NCBI GenBank assembly: GCA_001899085.1
Contig: MKVB01000001.1
Span: forward strand, 163,834-206,191
Length of the DNA: 42,358 nucleotides
Direction of reading: 5' to 3'
DNA from: Devosia sp. 66-14
GTDB lineage: Bacteria > Pseudomonadota > Alphaproteobacteria > Rhizobiales > Devosiaceae
Below the pieces are notes generated by a model. The model worked only from the letters and a program-made list of their open reading frames with translations. It had not been told where the DNA came from and did not search any database. This document shows positions 27,299 through 35,522 of this stretch, one piece after another. The position numbers and the translations under genes were made by a program. Positions within the stretch are counted from its first letter, which is position 1. The number at the start of each line of letters is the position of its first letter.

Positions 27299-29665
27299 TC
27301 ACCGGCGCCCCCCGAAAAGGCTCCGCGCCGCGTTGGCGATGGCGGCCGCGTCGATACCGAAATGCCGATAGAGATCGCTCACGGTGCCGGTCTGGCCGAA
27401 GTGCTCGACCCCCAGCGTGATGGCCCGATGCCCCCGCACGCTGCCCAGCCAGCCCAGTGTTGCCGGGTGCCCGTCGATGGCGGTAACCAGCGCCGCGCTG
27501 TCCGGCGCATCGGCCAGCAGCGCCTCGATATGGCAGCTGGCGGCGAAGTCGCCATGCAGCCGGGCGCGTTGCGCCCCATGCCAGCCGGCATTGAGCCGGT
27601 CGGCCGAGGTGATGGCCAGCACCGCGACATTGCGTCGTTCGCCGCCGATCATGCCGGCGGCGGTGATCGCCTCGCTGGCCAGCACCCCCTGATAGGCGAT
27701 GATCGCCTCGCAACTCGGGGTCGGCGGGACCAGCCAATAGGCGCCGCGGATGATGTCGCTGGCGAGCTCGGGCGTCACCTGCCGCGGCAGTTGCTCGATC
27801 GAGCGGGTGGAAAGCCGAAGATAGACCGAGCCGCCCGAGACGTCGCGCGGCCAGTCGGCGAGATCGGCCCGGTCGCTGCCGTCGCGCTGCATGTAGTCGA
27901 AGCTCCAGTCGATGATGACGGAGAGTTCGTCGGCAAAGGCCGGCTCGAACGAGGCGAGCCCGTCCTGCGCCATGCCGATCAACGGCGTCCCGACGGATTG
28001 ATGTGCGCCGCCTTCGCCGGCCAGCGACACGCCGGAGGGTGTCGCCACCAGCAGAAACCGCGCGTCCTGGTAGCAGGCATAGTTCAGGGCATCGAGGCCG
28101 CGGGAAATGAACGGATCATAGAGCGTGCCGATCGGCAGCAGGCGTTCGCCGAACAGCGAGTGGCTGAGGCCGGCGGCGCCGAGCAGCAGGAACAGGTTCA
28201 TCTCGGCGATCCCCAGCTCGATATGCTGGCCATCCGGGGTGAACTGCCATTTCTGCGCGCTGGGGATGCGCTCCTTCTGGAAGATGTCGGCCATCTCGCG
28301 GTTGGCGAACAGGTGCCGCCGGTTCACCCAGGTGCCGAGGTTGGTCGAGACGGTAACGTCGGGCGAGGTGGTGACGATGCGGCGCGCCAGTTCGCTGTCG
28401 GTCTTGGCAATGGCGTCGAGGATCTTGCCGAACGCCGTCTGGGTGGAAGTGGCGCCGGGACCGACGAATTGCGGTCCCAGCGCCGGGACGGCCGGGCAGT
28501 TGAGCCGTCGCGCCTCTGTGGTATTGAACGGCACCGCGTCGAGGAAGGTTTGCAGTTGGCGCTCGGAGGGCTTCAACCCTTCAAAGCGCTCCCACTCATG
28601 GCCCTCGCGCACCTTCATGCTGGCCTTGAGGCTGTCGATCTGCGCGCCGGTCATCTGCCCGGCGTGATTGTCCTTGTGGCCGGCCAGCGGCGTGCCCCAG
28701 CCCTTGACCGTATAGGCGATGAACACCGTCGGCTTGTCGGTGGTCTGACTCTCGAACTGCTCGAGCAGGCTCTCGATGCAATGGCCGCCCAGATTCGCCA
28801 TCAGCTCCGCCAGTTCAGCGTCGCTGCGGCGGTCGAGCAATGCCGTCACGTCGCCCTGATCGCCGATCTCGTCGGTGAGCCGTTCGCGCCAGGCGGCGCC
28901 GCCGCGGAACATCAGCGCCGAATAGAGCGCGTTGGGGCAGCCGTCGATCCATTCGCGCAGCCGCTCGCCGCCGGGCTCGGCGAAGGCGCGGCGCTGCTTG
29001 GCGCCGTATTTGAGCGTCACGACGTTCCACTCGAAGGCGCGGAAGATCGCTTCGATCCGATCGTACAGGCCCTCGCGCACCACCCCGTCGAGGCTTTGGC
29101 GGTTGTAGTCGATGATCCACCAGGTGTTGCGCAGGCTGTGCTTCCAGCCCTCGAGCAGGCACTCGTAGACATTGCCTTCGTCGAGTTCGGCATCGCCCAC
29201 CAGCGCGATCATGCGGCCCTCGGCGCGCTTGTTCGCCCACGGCTTGGCGCGCACGTAATCCTGGATCATCGAGGCGAAGGCAGTGAAGGCGACGCCGAGC
29301 CCGACCGACCCGGTCGAGATATCGACGTCGTCGCTGTCCTTGGTGCGCGACGGGTAGGATTGCGCCCCGCCATAGCCGCGGAAGGCCTTGAGCTTGTCGA
29401 GGCTCTGCTTGCCGAACAGGTATTGGATGGCATGGAACACCGGCGCCGCATGCGGCTTCACCGCCACGCGGTCCTCGGGTTTGAGGATGCCGAAATACAG
29501 CGCCGACAGGATCGCCGTCATCGAGGCGGAGGAGGCCTGGTGGCCGCCGACCTTCACCCCGTCCGGGTTGGGGCGAAGGTGGTTGGCGTGATGGATCATC
29601 CAGTTGGACAACCACAGGGCTTTGCCAGCCAGCGCCTCAATCAGGGCGATACGCTCAGTCGACAT
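27299..29665 (-). CDS. Homodimeric-type 2-oxoacid dehydrogenase E1 / transketolase-like enzyme
   Basis: This 788-residue thiamine-diphosphate enzyme belongs to the AceE-like group (E1 subunits in a single chain). It should decarboxylate a 2-oxoacid. Visible parts are HANHLRP near the N-terminus, HQASSASM (42-49), the TPP motif GDAELDEGN (157-165) ending at Asn188 in DYNRQ (Ala replaces the usual third Gly of GDG), ISTGSVGLG, and the second TPP/pyrimidine domain with IELGIAEMN. It is about 100 residues shorter than E. coli AceE. No E2 or E3 gene is in the window. ATG 29665 is chosen for its GGGAGGGG site. The closest named relatives by pattern are PDH E1 or MdeB-like 2-oxobutyrate E1. The divergent Lrp/AsnC gene suggests amino-acid control. 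Confidence 0.83.
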   Translation of the reverse strand: MSTERIALIEALAGKALWLSNWMIHHANHLRPNPDGVKVGGHQASSASMTAILSALYFGILKPEDRVAVKPHAAPVFHAIQYLFGKQSLDKLKAFRGYGGAQSYPSRTKDSDDVDISTGSVGLGVAFTAFASMIQDYVRAKPWANKRAEGRMIALVGDAELDEGNVYECLLEGWKHSLRNTWWIIDYNRQSLDGVVREGLYDRIEAIFRAFEWNVVTLKYGAKQRRAFAEPGGERLREWIDGCPNALYSALMFRGGAAWRERLTDEIGDQGDVTALLDRRSDAELAELMANLGGHCIESLLEQFESQTTDKPTVFIAYTVKGWGTPLAGHKDNHAGQMTGAQIDSLKASMKVREGHEWERFEGLKPSERQLQTFLDAVPFNTTEARRLNCPAVPALGPQFVGPGATSTQTAFGKILDAIAKTDSELARRIVTTSPDVTVSTNLGTWVNRRHLFANREMADIFQKERIPSAQKWQFTPDGQHIELGIAEMNLFLLLGAAGLSHSLFGERLLPIGTLYDPFISRGLDALNYACYQDARFLLVATPSGVSLAGEGGAHQSVGTPLIGMAQDGLASFEPAFADELSVIIDWSFDYMQRDGSDRADLADWPRDVSGGSVYLRLSTRSIEQLPRQVTPELASDIIRGAYWLVPPTPSCEAIIAYQGVLASEAITAAGMIGGERRNVAVLAITSADRLNAGWHGAQRARLHGDFAASCHIEALLADAPDSAALVTAIDGHPATLGWLGSVRGHRAITLGVEHFGQTGTVSDLYRHFGIDAAAIANAARSLFGGRR

Positions 29666-29677
29666 GTCCCCTCCCAA

Positions 29678-29688
29678 ATGTCTGACAT
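29678..29688. promoter_or_regulatory. Putative GntR/FCD operator, E1 side
   Basis: ATGTCTGACAT is a perfect palindrome around a central T and fits the NGTnnnACN pattern of FadR/FCD regulators. It sits directly upstream of the E1 ribosome-binding site, in the 102-base divergent gap shared with the Lrp/AsnC gene. Ten of its 11 bases recur at 27198-27207. Confidence 0.55.
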
Positions 29689-29767
29689 TAACGGTGCACT
29701 AGCCGATTGGGTGTTTCCTGCCTATTGTGACTGTTCCATCGTCATGCTGCGCAGGATTTGCCGCGAA

Positions 29768-30256
29768 ATGCCGCCGAGATCGGTGAATTCTGCCAAAACC
29801 GAACTGACCGGAGTCGACCGCCGCATCCTCAGGGCGCTGCAGGAAGATGGTCGCATGACCATCCAGGCGATCGCCGACCGGGTCGGGCTGTCGGCTTCAC
29901 CCTGCCTGCGTCGCATTCGCCAGATGGAGGAGGCGGGGATCATCGCCGCCTACAGCGCCGTGGTCGACCAGAAGGCGGTGGGCCTGCCGGTATCGGTGTT
30001 CATCTCGATCAAGCTGGAGCGGCAGCGGGCCGAGGAGCTTGACCGCTTCGGCGACGCCATAGCCGGCTGGCCCGAGGTGATGGAGTGCTACCTGATGACC
30101 GGCCAGTTCGATTTCCTGCTGCGCGTCGTCTGCGCCGACCTCGCCGCCTATGAGGCCTTCCTGCGCGAGAAGCTGACCCAGGTGGCCGGCGTCAGTTCGA
30201 TCGAATCGAGCTTCTCGCTCGGCCAGGTGAAATACTCACGTGTGCTGCCCATCTGA
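29768..30256 (+). CDS. Lrp/AsnC family transcriptional regulator
   Basis: This 162-residue regulator has an N-terminal helix-turn-helix (about 14-60: LTGVDRRILRALQEDGRM, then IADRVGLSASPCLRRIRQME) and a C-terminal RAM domain that normally binds amino acids and forms octamers (GVSSIESSFSLGQVK at the end). ATG 29768 is chosen because AGGA lies upstream and the length fits the family; an in-frame ATG at 29744 is an alternative. It is divergent from the E1 gene and 65 bases before a DadA-like gene, both plausible targets. The effector amino acid is unknown. Confidence 0.88.
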   Translation: MPPRSVNSAKTELTGVDRRILRALQEDGRMTIQAIADRVGLSASPCLRRIRQMEEAGIIAAYSAVVDQKAVGLPVSVFISIKLERQRAEELDRFGDAIAGWPEVMECYLMTGQFDFLLRVVCADLAAYEAFLREKLTQVAGVSSIESSFSLGQVKYSRVLPI

Positions 30257-30321
30257 CGCAGTTACGGCAGCGGCAAACAGCGCTAAGGCTGTCCGCTCAG
30301 AGAGACGTTCCGGATTGAGTC

Positions 30322-31569
30322 ATGCAGGCCGATAGCATCGTTCTTGGCGCGGGTATAGTGGGCGTCAGCGTCGCGGTGCACCTGCAGATGCGGGGCAGGG
30401 CGACCGTGCTGGTCGATCGGCGAGGCGCCGGCGAGGAAACCTCCTACGGCAATGCCGGCCTGATCCAGCGCGAGGGGGTGATGCCGCACGCCTTTCCGCA
30501 GGACCTCGGCGAGCTGTTCCGCTACGGCCTGAACAACCGCACCGACATGCACTACCACCTCGACGCGCTGCCGCGCATCGCGCCGTTCCTGGCCCGCTAC
30601 TGGTGGAACTCGCGGCCGGACAACTATCGGCGCGTCGTCGAAACCTATGCGCCGCTGATCGCCCAGTCGATCAACGAGCACGCGCCGCTGATCGAGCGGG
30701 CAGGGGCCGGCCACCTGATCGAGAAAAAGGGCTGGTACCTGCTCTATCGCGACAAGGCCAGGCAGGACGAGGGCTATCTCAAGGCGGAAGGCCTGCGCCG
30801 CGATTTCGGCATCGGCAGCGCCGAGCTTTCGAGCGACGAGATGCACAAGGTCGAGCCAGGTCTCGGCATCCCGCTCGAAGGGGCACTGCACTGGACCGAC
30901 CCGTGGAGCATCCGCGATCCCGGCGGGCTGGTGGTGAAGTACCGTGAGTTGTTCGAACAGCTTGGTGGTGTGGTGGTCAACGGCGATGCGTTGAACCTGC
31001 AGCAGGGGAGCAGCGGCTGGCGCCTGCCGGTCGCGGACGGCGTGCTCGAGGCGCGTGAAGCGGTGATCGCGCTGGGTCCCTGGGCCGGCGACCTCACCAG
31101 CCGGCTGGGCTATCGCCTGCCGCTTGGCGTCAAGCGCGGCTACCACATGCATTTCGGCCAGCCGGCGGCGCAGCCGCTGAGCAACTGGATCCTCGATACC
31201 AGCTACGGCTACCTCCTGACCCCGATGGCGCGCGGCATCCGGCTGACCAGCGGCGCCGAGTTCGCCCTGCGCGACGCGCCCTCGACCCCGGTGCAGGTCG
31301 ATCGCGACGAGCCGCATGCCCGCGAGCTGTTCCCCGGCCTCGGCCGGCGGCTCGAAGCCCAGCCCTGGCGCGGCGCACGCCCCGCGACGCCCGACATGAT
31401 GCCGATCATCGGGCCGGCACCCAGCCACAAGAACCTGTGGTTCGCCTTCGGCCACGCGCATCACGGCATCACGCTGGGGCCCGTCACCGGCAGGCTGATC
31501 GCTGAAATGATCACCGGCGAAGCGCCGTTCGTCGACCCCACGGCGTTCTCGGCCGCCCGGTTCATGTAA
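30322..31569 (+). CDS. FAD-dependent amino-acid oxidoreductase, DadA-like
   Basis: This 415-residue DAO-family flavoprotein has the FAD-binding GAGIVG (9-14), an acidic end of the second strand (VLVDRRG, near residue 36), ETSYGNAGLI, and a C-terminal WRGARPATPDMMPIIGP followed by GHAHHGITLGP. These are the marks of D-amino-acid dehydrogenase DadA and related glycine/sarcosine-type oxidoreductases. It would turn a D-amino acid into the 2-oxoacid and ammonia at the inner membrane face. It follows the Lrp/AsnC gene by 65 bases and may be co-transcribed with it. An amino-acid catabolic role fits the E1 enzyme and aminotransferase nearby. Confidence 0.87.
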   Translation: MQADSIVLGAGIVGVSVAVHLQMRGRATVLVDRRGAGEETSYGNAGLIQREGVMPHAFPQDLGELFRYGLNNRTDMHYHLDALPRIAPFLARYWWNSRPDNYRRVVETYAPLIAQSINEHAPLIERAGAGHLIEKKGWYLLYRDKARQDEGYLKAEGLRRDFGIGSAELSSDEMHKVEPGLGIPLEGALHWTDPWSIRDPGGLVVKYRELFEQLGGVVVNGDALNLQQGSSGWRLPVADGVLEAREAVIALGPWAGDLTSRLGYRLPLGVKRGYHMHFGQPAAQPLSNWILDTSYGYLLTPMARGIRLTSGAEFALRDAPSTPVQVDRDEPHARELFPGLGRRLEAQPWRGARPATPDMMPIIGPAPSHKNLWFAFGHAHHGITLGPVTGRLIAEMITGEAPFVDPTAFSAARFM

Positions 31570-31611
31570 CCACCGGCACCTTCGGCCCCGTCATAAACTG
31601 CTGCCGCATTT

Positions 31612-31687
31612 TGCCGCTGGGCAGGGGCTTGAACTCGGCAAACGGCACGCTACGTTCTGCGGGCGGTACCGGGCCCCTCTGACGGCA
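31612..31687 (+). promoter_or_regulatory. Possible structured leader upstream of the TerC gene
   Basis: TGCCG (31612-31616) pairs with CGGCA (31683-31687) and AGGGGC (31623-31628) with GCCCCT (31673-31678), closing a 76-base domain with further GC-rich short stems inside. The 178-base gap 31570-31747 holds no gene. TerC/YkoY genes are often preceded by a manganese riboswitch (yybP-ykoY), but I do not see its conserved GGGGAGUAG-type core, so I only claim a folded leader. Confidence 0.35.
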
Positions 31688-31747
31688 GCACTTCTACGCT
31701 CCGTGATGTCGGAACTGCTCCAACGTTCACATGGAGAGGTCCGGCAT

Positions 31748-32767
31748 ATGGATATGCTGCTCAGCGCCCTTATGGGCGACTTTCTTGGTACTCCCGTCTA
31801 TTTCTGGGTGGCGTTCCTCGCCATCGTCATTGGCCTGCTGGTCTTCGACCTGGGCATTCTCAACCGCAATGCGCACGAGATTTCCGCCAAAGAGAGCCTG
31901 ACGCTCTATGCCGGCTACGTCTTCGTCGCCATCCTGTTCGGCGTCTGGGTCTGGTTCAGCCGCGGCGCCGAGGCCGGGCTTGAGTTCTATACCGGCTACC
32001 TGATCGAGCAGAGCCTCGCGATGGACAACATGTTCGTCATCGCGACCATTTTCGGCTTCCTCGCCATTCCCCGCCTCTACCAGCACCGCGTGCTGTTCTG
32101 GGGCATCCTGGGCGTCATCGTCTTCCGCGCGCTGCTGATCGGCCTCGGCGCGGCCCTGGTGCACTCGTTCAGCTGGGTGCTGGTGCTGTTCGGCGCGTTC
32201 CTGATCTTCACCGGCGTGCGCCTGTTCTCGCATCAGGACAAGGAACCGGATATCGAGGCCAACCCGATCCTGAAGTTCCTGCGCAAGCACTTCCGCATTT
32301 CGCAGAACCTCGACGGCAAGAAGTTCCTGACCAAGCTGCCGGATACCAAGACCGGCAAGCTGGTGACCTTCCTCACCCCGCTCGGCGTCGCGCTGATCAT
32401 GGTCGAAACGGTCGACCTGATCTTCGCCGTCGACTCGGTGCCCGCGGTCTTCGCCGTCACGCAGGACACCTTCATCGTCTACACCTCGAACATCTTCGCC
32501 ATCCTCGGCCTCCGCGCCCTCTATTTCGCGCTTGCCGCGGCGATGAACCGCTTCCGCTACCTGCAGGTCTCGCTGGCCATCGTGCTGGTGCTGATCGGTA
32601 TCAAGGTGGCGCTGGTGCCGTTCGAGGTGAAGATCGACACCTTCCTGTCGCTTGCGGTCACCCTGGGTGTGCTGGCCGGTGGCGTGCTCTACTCGCTGTG
32701 GAAGACCCGCAACGAGAAGAACGTTTCGGCCGAGGCAGAGCCGGAGCAGGGCCGGCTGGAGCCGTAA
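31748..32767 (+). CDS. TerC/Alx family integral membrane protein
   Basis: This 339-residue inner-membrane protein has about nine helices and the TerC marks: LVFDLGILNR with an Asp in the first helix, EQSLAMDNMFVIATIF, and the second half VETVDLIFAVDSVPAVFAVTQDTFIVYTSNIFAILGLRALYFAL. The paired acidic helices are thought to carry Mn2+ or Ca2+ across the membrane. Members are tied to manganese export (Alx, YkoY), tellurite resistance or metal loading of exported proteins. ATG 31748 follows GGAGAGG and starts the first helix correctly; the in-frame ATG at 31703 is less likely. Confidence 0.9.
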   Translation: MDMLLSALMGDFLGTPVYFWVAFLAIVIGLLVFDLGILNRNAHEISAKESLTLYAGYVFVAILFGVWVWFSRGAEAGLEFYTGYLIEQSLAMDNMFVIATIFGFLAIPRLYQHRVLFWGILGVIVFRALLIGLGAALVHSFSWVLVLFGAFLIFTGVRLFSHQDKEPDIEANPILKFLRKHFRISQNLDGKKFLTKLPDTKTGKLVTFLTPLGVALIMVETVDLIFAVDSVPAVFAVTQDTFIVYTSNIFAILGLRALYFALAAAMNRFRYLQVSLAIVLVLIGIKVALVPFEVKIDTFLSLAVTLGVLAGGVLYSLWKTRNEKNVSAEAEPEQGRLEP

Positions 32768-32819
32768 GGGACGGGGGGCCGGCGGCGCATAGCTCCGCTT
32801 GGCCCACCCCACCGGCGGC

Positions 32820-32918
32820 GTCGTCCCCGCGCTGCTGGGACCCAGTGAGATTTTTCGGCCTCCACCGGCGTCGCGGCATCACCAGGTTCCCGCAGGCGCG
32901 GGAATGACATCGGTGGGG
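32820..32918. repeat. REP-like inverted repeat, copy A
   Basis: The left arm carries GTCGTCCCCGCG and CCCAGTGAG; the right arm (32887-32918) carries TTCCCGC-GGCGCGG-AATGAC, then TCGGTGGGG. The right arm matches 38356-38387 at 29 of 32 bases. It lies in the 181-base gap between the convergent TerC and SRAP genes and may stop transcription in both directions. Confidence 0.65.
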
Positions 32919-32948
32919 GGCCGAGACAGATTGGCGACTGCGACCGCC

Positions 32949-33524
32949 CTACGGCCGAACCGTCACCACATCCAACGTCCCGGCAGGCAGCGGCTTCAGC
33001 AGCTCCTCCTCGGGCTTGGTCAGGAACAGCCAGTGGGCCCAATCCTCGGGCAGGATCACGCAGACCTGGCGGTCGTGGATGGGCGCGATATCGGGTCCTG
33101 GCTCGGTGGTGAGCATGGTGAAGCTCAGCGCGCCGTCGGCGTCTTCACTCCACAGGCCGGCAATCGCCATGATCGGCGAGCCCTTGAGGCTGAAGCGATG
33201 CTTGGTCTTGGGGGATTTCGTGCCGGTGAACTCGAAGAAGCCCGAGAGGATGATGAGGCAGCGCTTCGACTTGTCGAAGTGCCGCCCATCGGATTTGAAG
33301 TTGAACACCGGCGGCGCCTTGGGCCGCGGCGCCGGCCAGCCGAACCGCATCGAGACCAGCTCCACGCCGTTGCCGGCGGCCCTCAGCACCGGGCCCGTAT
33401 CGCCGATGCGGATGTCGTCGGCTTGCGGCAGTTCCGCCGGCGCCTCGCTGCTGTCGAGCTCGAGCGCCTTGATCGCTTCGAGATATTGCTGGTGGGTGAC
33501 GTGCTGTTCGTAGTCGTTACACAT
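32949..33524 (-). CDS. SRAP (YedK/HMCES) family DNA-abasic-site crosslinking protein
   Basis: This 191-residue SRAP protein is predicted to form a covalent link through Cys2 to abasic sites in single-stranded DNA, protecting them. Cys2 is at the expected place, exposed after removal of Met1. Glu98 in SGFFEFT and His150 in APIHDRQ match the other active residues of YedK; Asn75 in FNFKSDG replaces the usual NARSE-like stretch. ATG 33524 is set by GGAGGGG; the longer open frame to 34025 is antisense to the next gene. It lies 29 bases after the flavin monooxygenase gene, so the two may be one operon. Confidence 0.9.
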   Translation of the reverse strand: MCNDYEQHVTHQQYLEAIKALELDSSEAPAELPQADDIRIGDTGPVLRAAGNGVELVSMRFGWPAPRPKAPPVFNFKSDGRHFDKSKRCLIILSGFFEFTGTKSPKTKHRFSLKGSPIMAIAGLWSEDADGALSFTMLTTEPGPDIAPIHDRQVCVILPEDWAHWLFLTKPEEELLKPLPAGTLDVVTVRP

Positions 33525-33553
33525 CAGCCCCTCCAGCCGCTTTCCAGCCTCGA

Positions 33554-34576
33554 TCAGCGCCAGCCGAGCGCCGGCGCCACGTGCTTCAGCACCGCCTCGA
33601 TGACGTGCGCATTGTAGGCGACGCCGAGCTGATTGGGCACCGTCAGCAGCAGCGTGTCGGCCGCCTTGATCGCCTCGTCCTCGGCCAGCTCCTTGACCAG
33701 CTGCTCCGGCTCCGCCGCATAGCTGCGGCCGAACACGGCCTGCTTGCCCGGCTCGATATAGCCGAAGTGGTCCTGGCTGCGGCCCTCGCCGCCGAAATAG
33801 GCGTGGTCCATGTCGGTGACCAGGGGGAAGATGCTGCGGCTGACCGAGACCCGGGGCGTGCGGGTGTGGCCGGCTTCGGCCCAGGCGGCGCGGAACGCGG
33901 CGATCTGCTCGGCCTGCTGGATGTGGAACGGCTTGTCGGATTCGGCCATCACCAGGGTCGAACTCTGGAGGTTCATCCCCATCTTGCCGGTCCACTGCGC
34001 CGTCGGCGTCGTCGCTGCGCCCCACCAGATCCGGTCCTTGAGGCCCGGCGAATGCGGCTCGAGGCGCAGCAGCCCCGGCGGGTTGGGAAACATCGGACGC
34101 GGGTTGGGCTGGGCGAAACCCTCACCGCCGAGCACGTCGAGGAACACCTCGGCATGGCCGCGCGCCATGTCGGCATCGGTCGAGCCCTCGGCCGGCACAT
34201 AGCCGAAATGCCGGTAGCCATCGATCACCTGTTCGGGCGAACCGCGGCTGATGCCGAGCTGCAGCCGGCCGCCGGCGATCAGGTCGGCGGCGCCGGCATC
34301 CTCCGCCATGTAGAGCGGGTTCTCGTAGCGCATGTCGATCACCGCCGTGCCGAGCTCGATCCGGCTGGTCCTCGCGCCGGCGGCAGCGAGCAGCGGGAAC
34401 GGCGAGGCGAGCTGGCGGGCGAAATGATGGACGCGGAAATAGGCGCCGTCAGCGCCCAGTTCCTCGGCCGCCACCGCCAGGTCGATCGATTGCAGCAGCG
34501 CGTCGCCGGCCGAACGGGTCTGTGATTGCGTTGAGGGGTTCCAGTGTCCGAACGAGAGGAAACCGATCTTCTTCAT
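33554..34576 (-). CDS. Luciferase-like flavin-dependent monooxygenase (LLM class)
   Basis: This 340-residue TIM-barrel protein belongs to the bacterial luciferase-like family. Its opening IGFLSFGHW, AAEELGADGAYFRVHHF and IELGTAVIDMRYENP belong to the FMN/F420-type fold, as does LQLGISRGSPEQ. It should use reduced flavin with oxygen to oxidise an organic substrate. The substrate is unknown, and such genes often stand alone. The SRAP gene follows closely. Its start faces the metallophosphoesterase gene 130 bases away. Confidence 0.88.
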   Translation of the reverse strand: MKKIGFLSFGHWNPSTQSQTRSAGDALLQSIDLAVAAEELGADGAYFRVHHFARQLASPFPLLAAAGARTSRIELGTAVIDMRYENPLYMAEDAGAADLIAGGRLQLGISRGSPEQVIDGYRHFGYVPAEGSTDADMARGHAEVFLDVLGGEGFAQPNPRPMFPNPPGLLRLEPHSPGLKDRIWWGAATTPTAQWTGKMGMNLQSSTLVMAESDKPFHIQQAEQIAAFRAAWAEAGHTRTPRVSVSRSIFPLVTDMDHAYFGGEGRSQDHFGYIEPGKQAVFGRSYAAEPEQLVKELAEDEAIKAADTLLLTVPNQLGVAYNAHVIEAVLKHVAPALGWR

Positions 34577-34674
34577 GGTCTTTGGTCTCAGAATTGCCGG
34601 ACCCTCTAGATGTCACGGCAGAGGGGAGGGAGCAACGTCGACAGCTTGTCACGTGCCGGTCATTCGACGCGCCT

Positions 34675-34710
34675 AGGAGGTCGCCATCAACCATGGGGCC
34701 ACTGCCGTGA
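34675..34710 (+). promoter_or_regulatory. Strong ribosome-binding site and possible 5-codon leader ORF
   Basis: AGGAGG at 34675-34680 is 26 bases from the GTG of the next gene, too far for normal use. It is 12 bases from ATG 34693, which opens Met-Gly-Pro-Leu-Pro and stops at TGA 34708-34710, overlapping the GTG start (GTGA). Translation of the phosphoesterase may depend on coupling from this mini-ORF. Confidence 0.4.
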
Positions 34711-35507
34711 CACTGAAATTCATCGTGATGAGCGACCTGCATCTGGTGGCGGAGGGCGAGCTGTCGATGACGCTCGATACCGCCGCCCGGCTGGAGACCG
34801 CCGTCGAGACCATCAACGCCCGCTACGCCGATGCCGATTTCTGCATTCTTGCTGGTGATCTCGCCGATCTCGGCCAGGCCGCTGCCTACCGGCGGCTGCA
34901 GGCGATCCTCAGCAAGCTCATCATTCCCGTGCACATCACGCTCGGCAACCACGACGACCGTCCCACCTTCCTCGCGGTGTTCGGCGACGGCTTCGCCGGC
35001 GAGACCGGCCACATCGACAAGGTGCTCGATGTGAAAGGCTACCGCATCATCCTGCTCGATTCGTCCGAGCCGGGCCGGGTCGATGGCGTGCTCGAGGCGC
35101 ACCAGATCGATTGGCTCAAGGCCCGCCTCGCCGAGGCCGCCGATACCCCGGTGATCGTCATCCTCCATCACAACGCCAACGCGCTGCACATCGAGTCCGA
35201 CACCATCCGCATCCTCGAAGACGGCCCGTTCCTCGAGGCGCTCGCTACTCACAACGACATCCGCCAGGTGATCGCCGGCCACGTCCACATCACCTCGACC
35301 GCCACCTATCGCGGCATCCCCTTCACCACGCTGGCCGGCGGCCACTACTCGGTGAGCTTCAATGTCGATCAGCCCGGCAAGCCGATCCGCCGCCTCACCG
35401 GGCCCGGCCAGATGGCCGTGGTGATCGGCACCGCCGATCGCACCACCGTGCTGTTCGAGGATTTCGTCGACGGCAACGAAGAGATCGTGCTGGCAGCAGC
35501 CGAATAA
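34707..35507 (+). CDS. Calcineurin-like metallophosphoesterase
   Basis: This 266-residue enzyme has every motif of the family in order: DLH (10-12), GDLAD (50-54), GNHDD (80-84), HH (154-155) and GHVH (191-194). These hold two metals and cleave a phosphomono- or diester. The layout resembles class III 3',5'-cyclic nucleotide phosphodiesterases (CpdA) and related glycerophosphodiesterases; the substrate is not decided by sequence. It has no signal peptide, so it is cytoplasmic. GTG 34707 is used; its ribosome-binding site is unusually far away, see the leader ORF. It converges with the secreted protein gene, leaving 15 bases. Confidence 0.9.
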   Translation: MTLKFIVMSDLHLVAEGELSMTLDTAARLETAVETINARYADADFCILAGDLADLGQAAAYRRLQAILSKLIIPVHITLGNHDDRPTFLAVFGDGFAGETGHIDKVLDVKGYRIILLDSSEPGRVDGVLEAHQIDWLKARLAEAADTPVIVILHHNANALHIESDTIRILEDGPFLEALATHNDIRQVIAGHVHITSTATYRGIPFTTLAGGHYSVSFNVDQPGKPIRRLTGPGQMAVVIGTADRTTVLFEDFVDGNEEIVLAAAE

Positions 35508-35522
35508 GCGCTTGGGTGCGCG

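Noticed and set aside
27362-29767. Long plus-strand extension upstream of the Lrp/AsnC gene
   Set aside because: The extension is antisense to the E1 gene; the real protein starts near 29768 as judged by family length.
31570-31747. yybP-ykoY manganese riboswitch before TerC
   Set aside because: The conserved GGGGAGUAG-type core is not visible. I only keep an unspecific structured leader.
32949-34025. A 358-residue version of the SRAP gene
   Set aside because: The extra N-terminal part reads the flavin monooxygenase gene in another frame. Met-Cys at 33524 is the correct family start, with a good ribosome-binding site.
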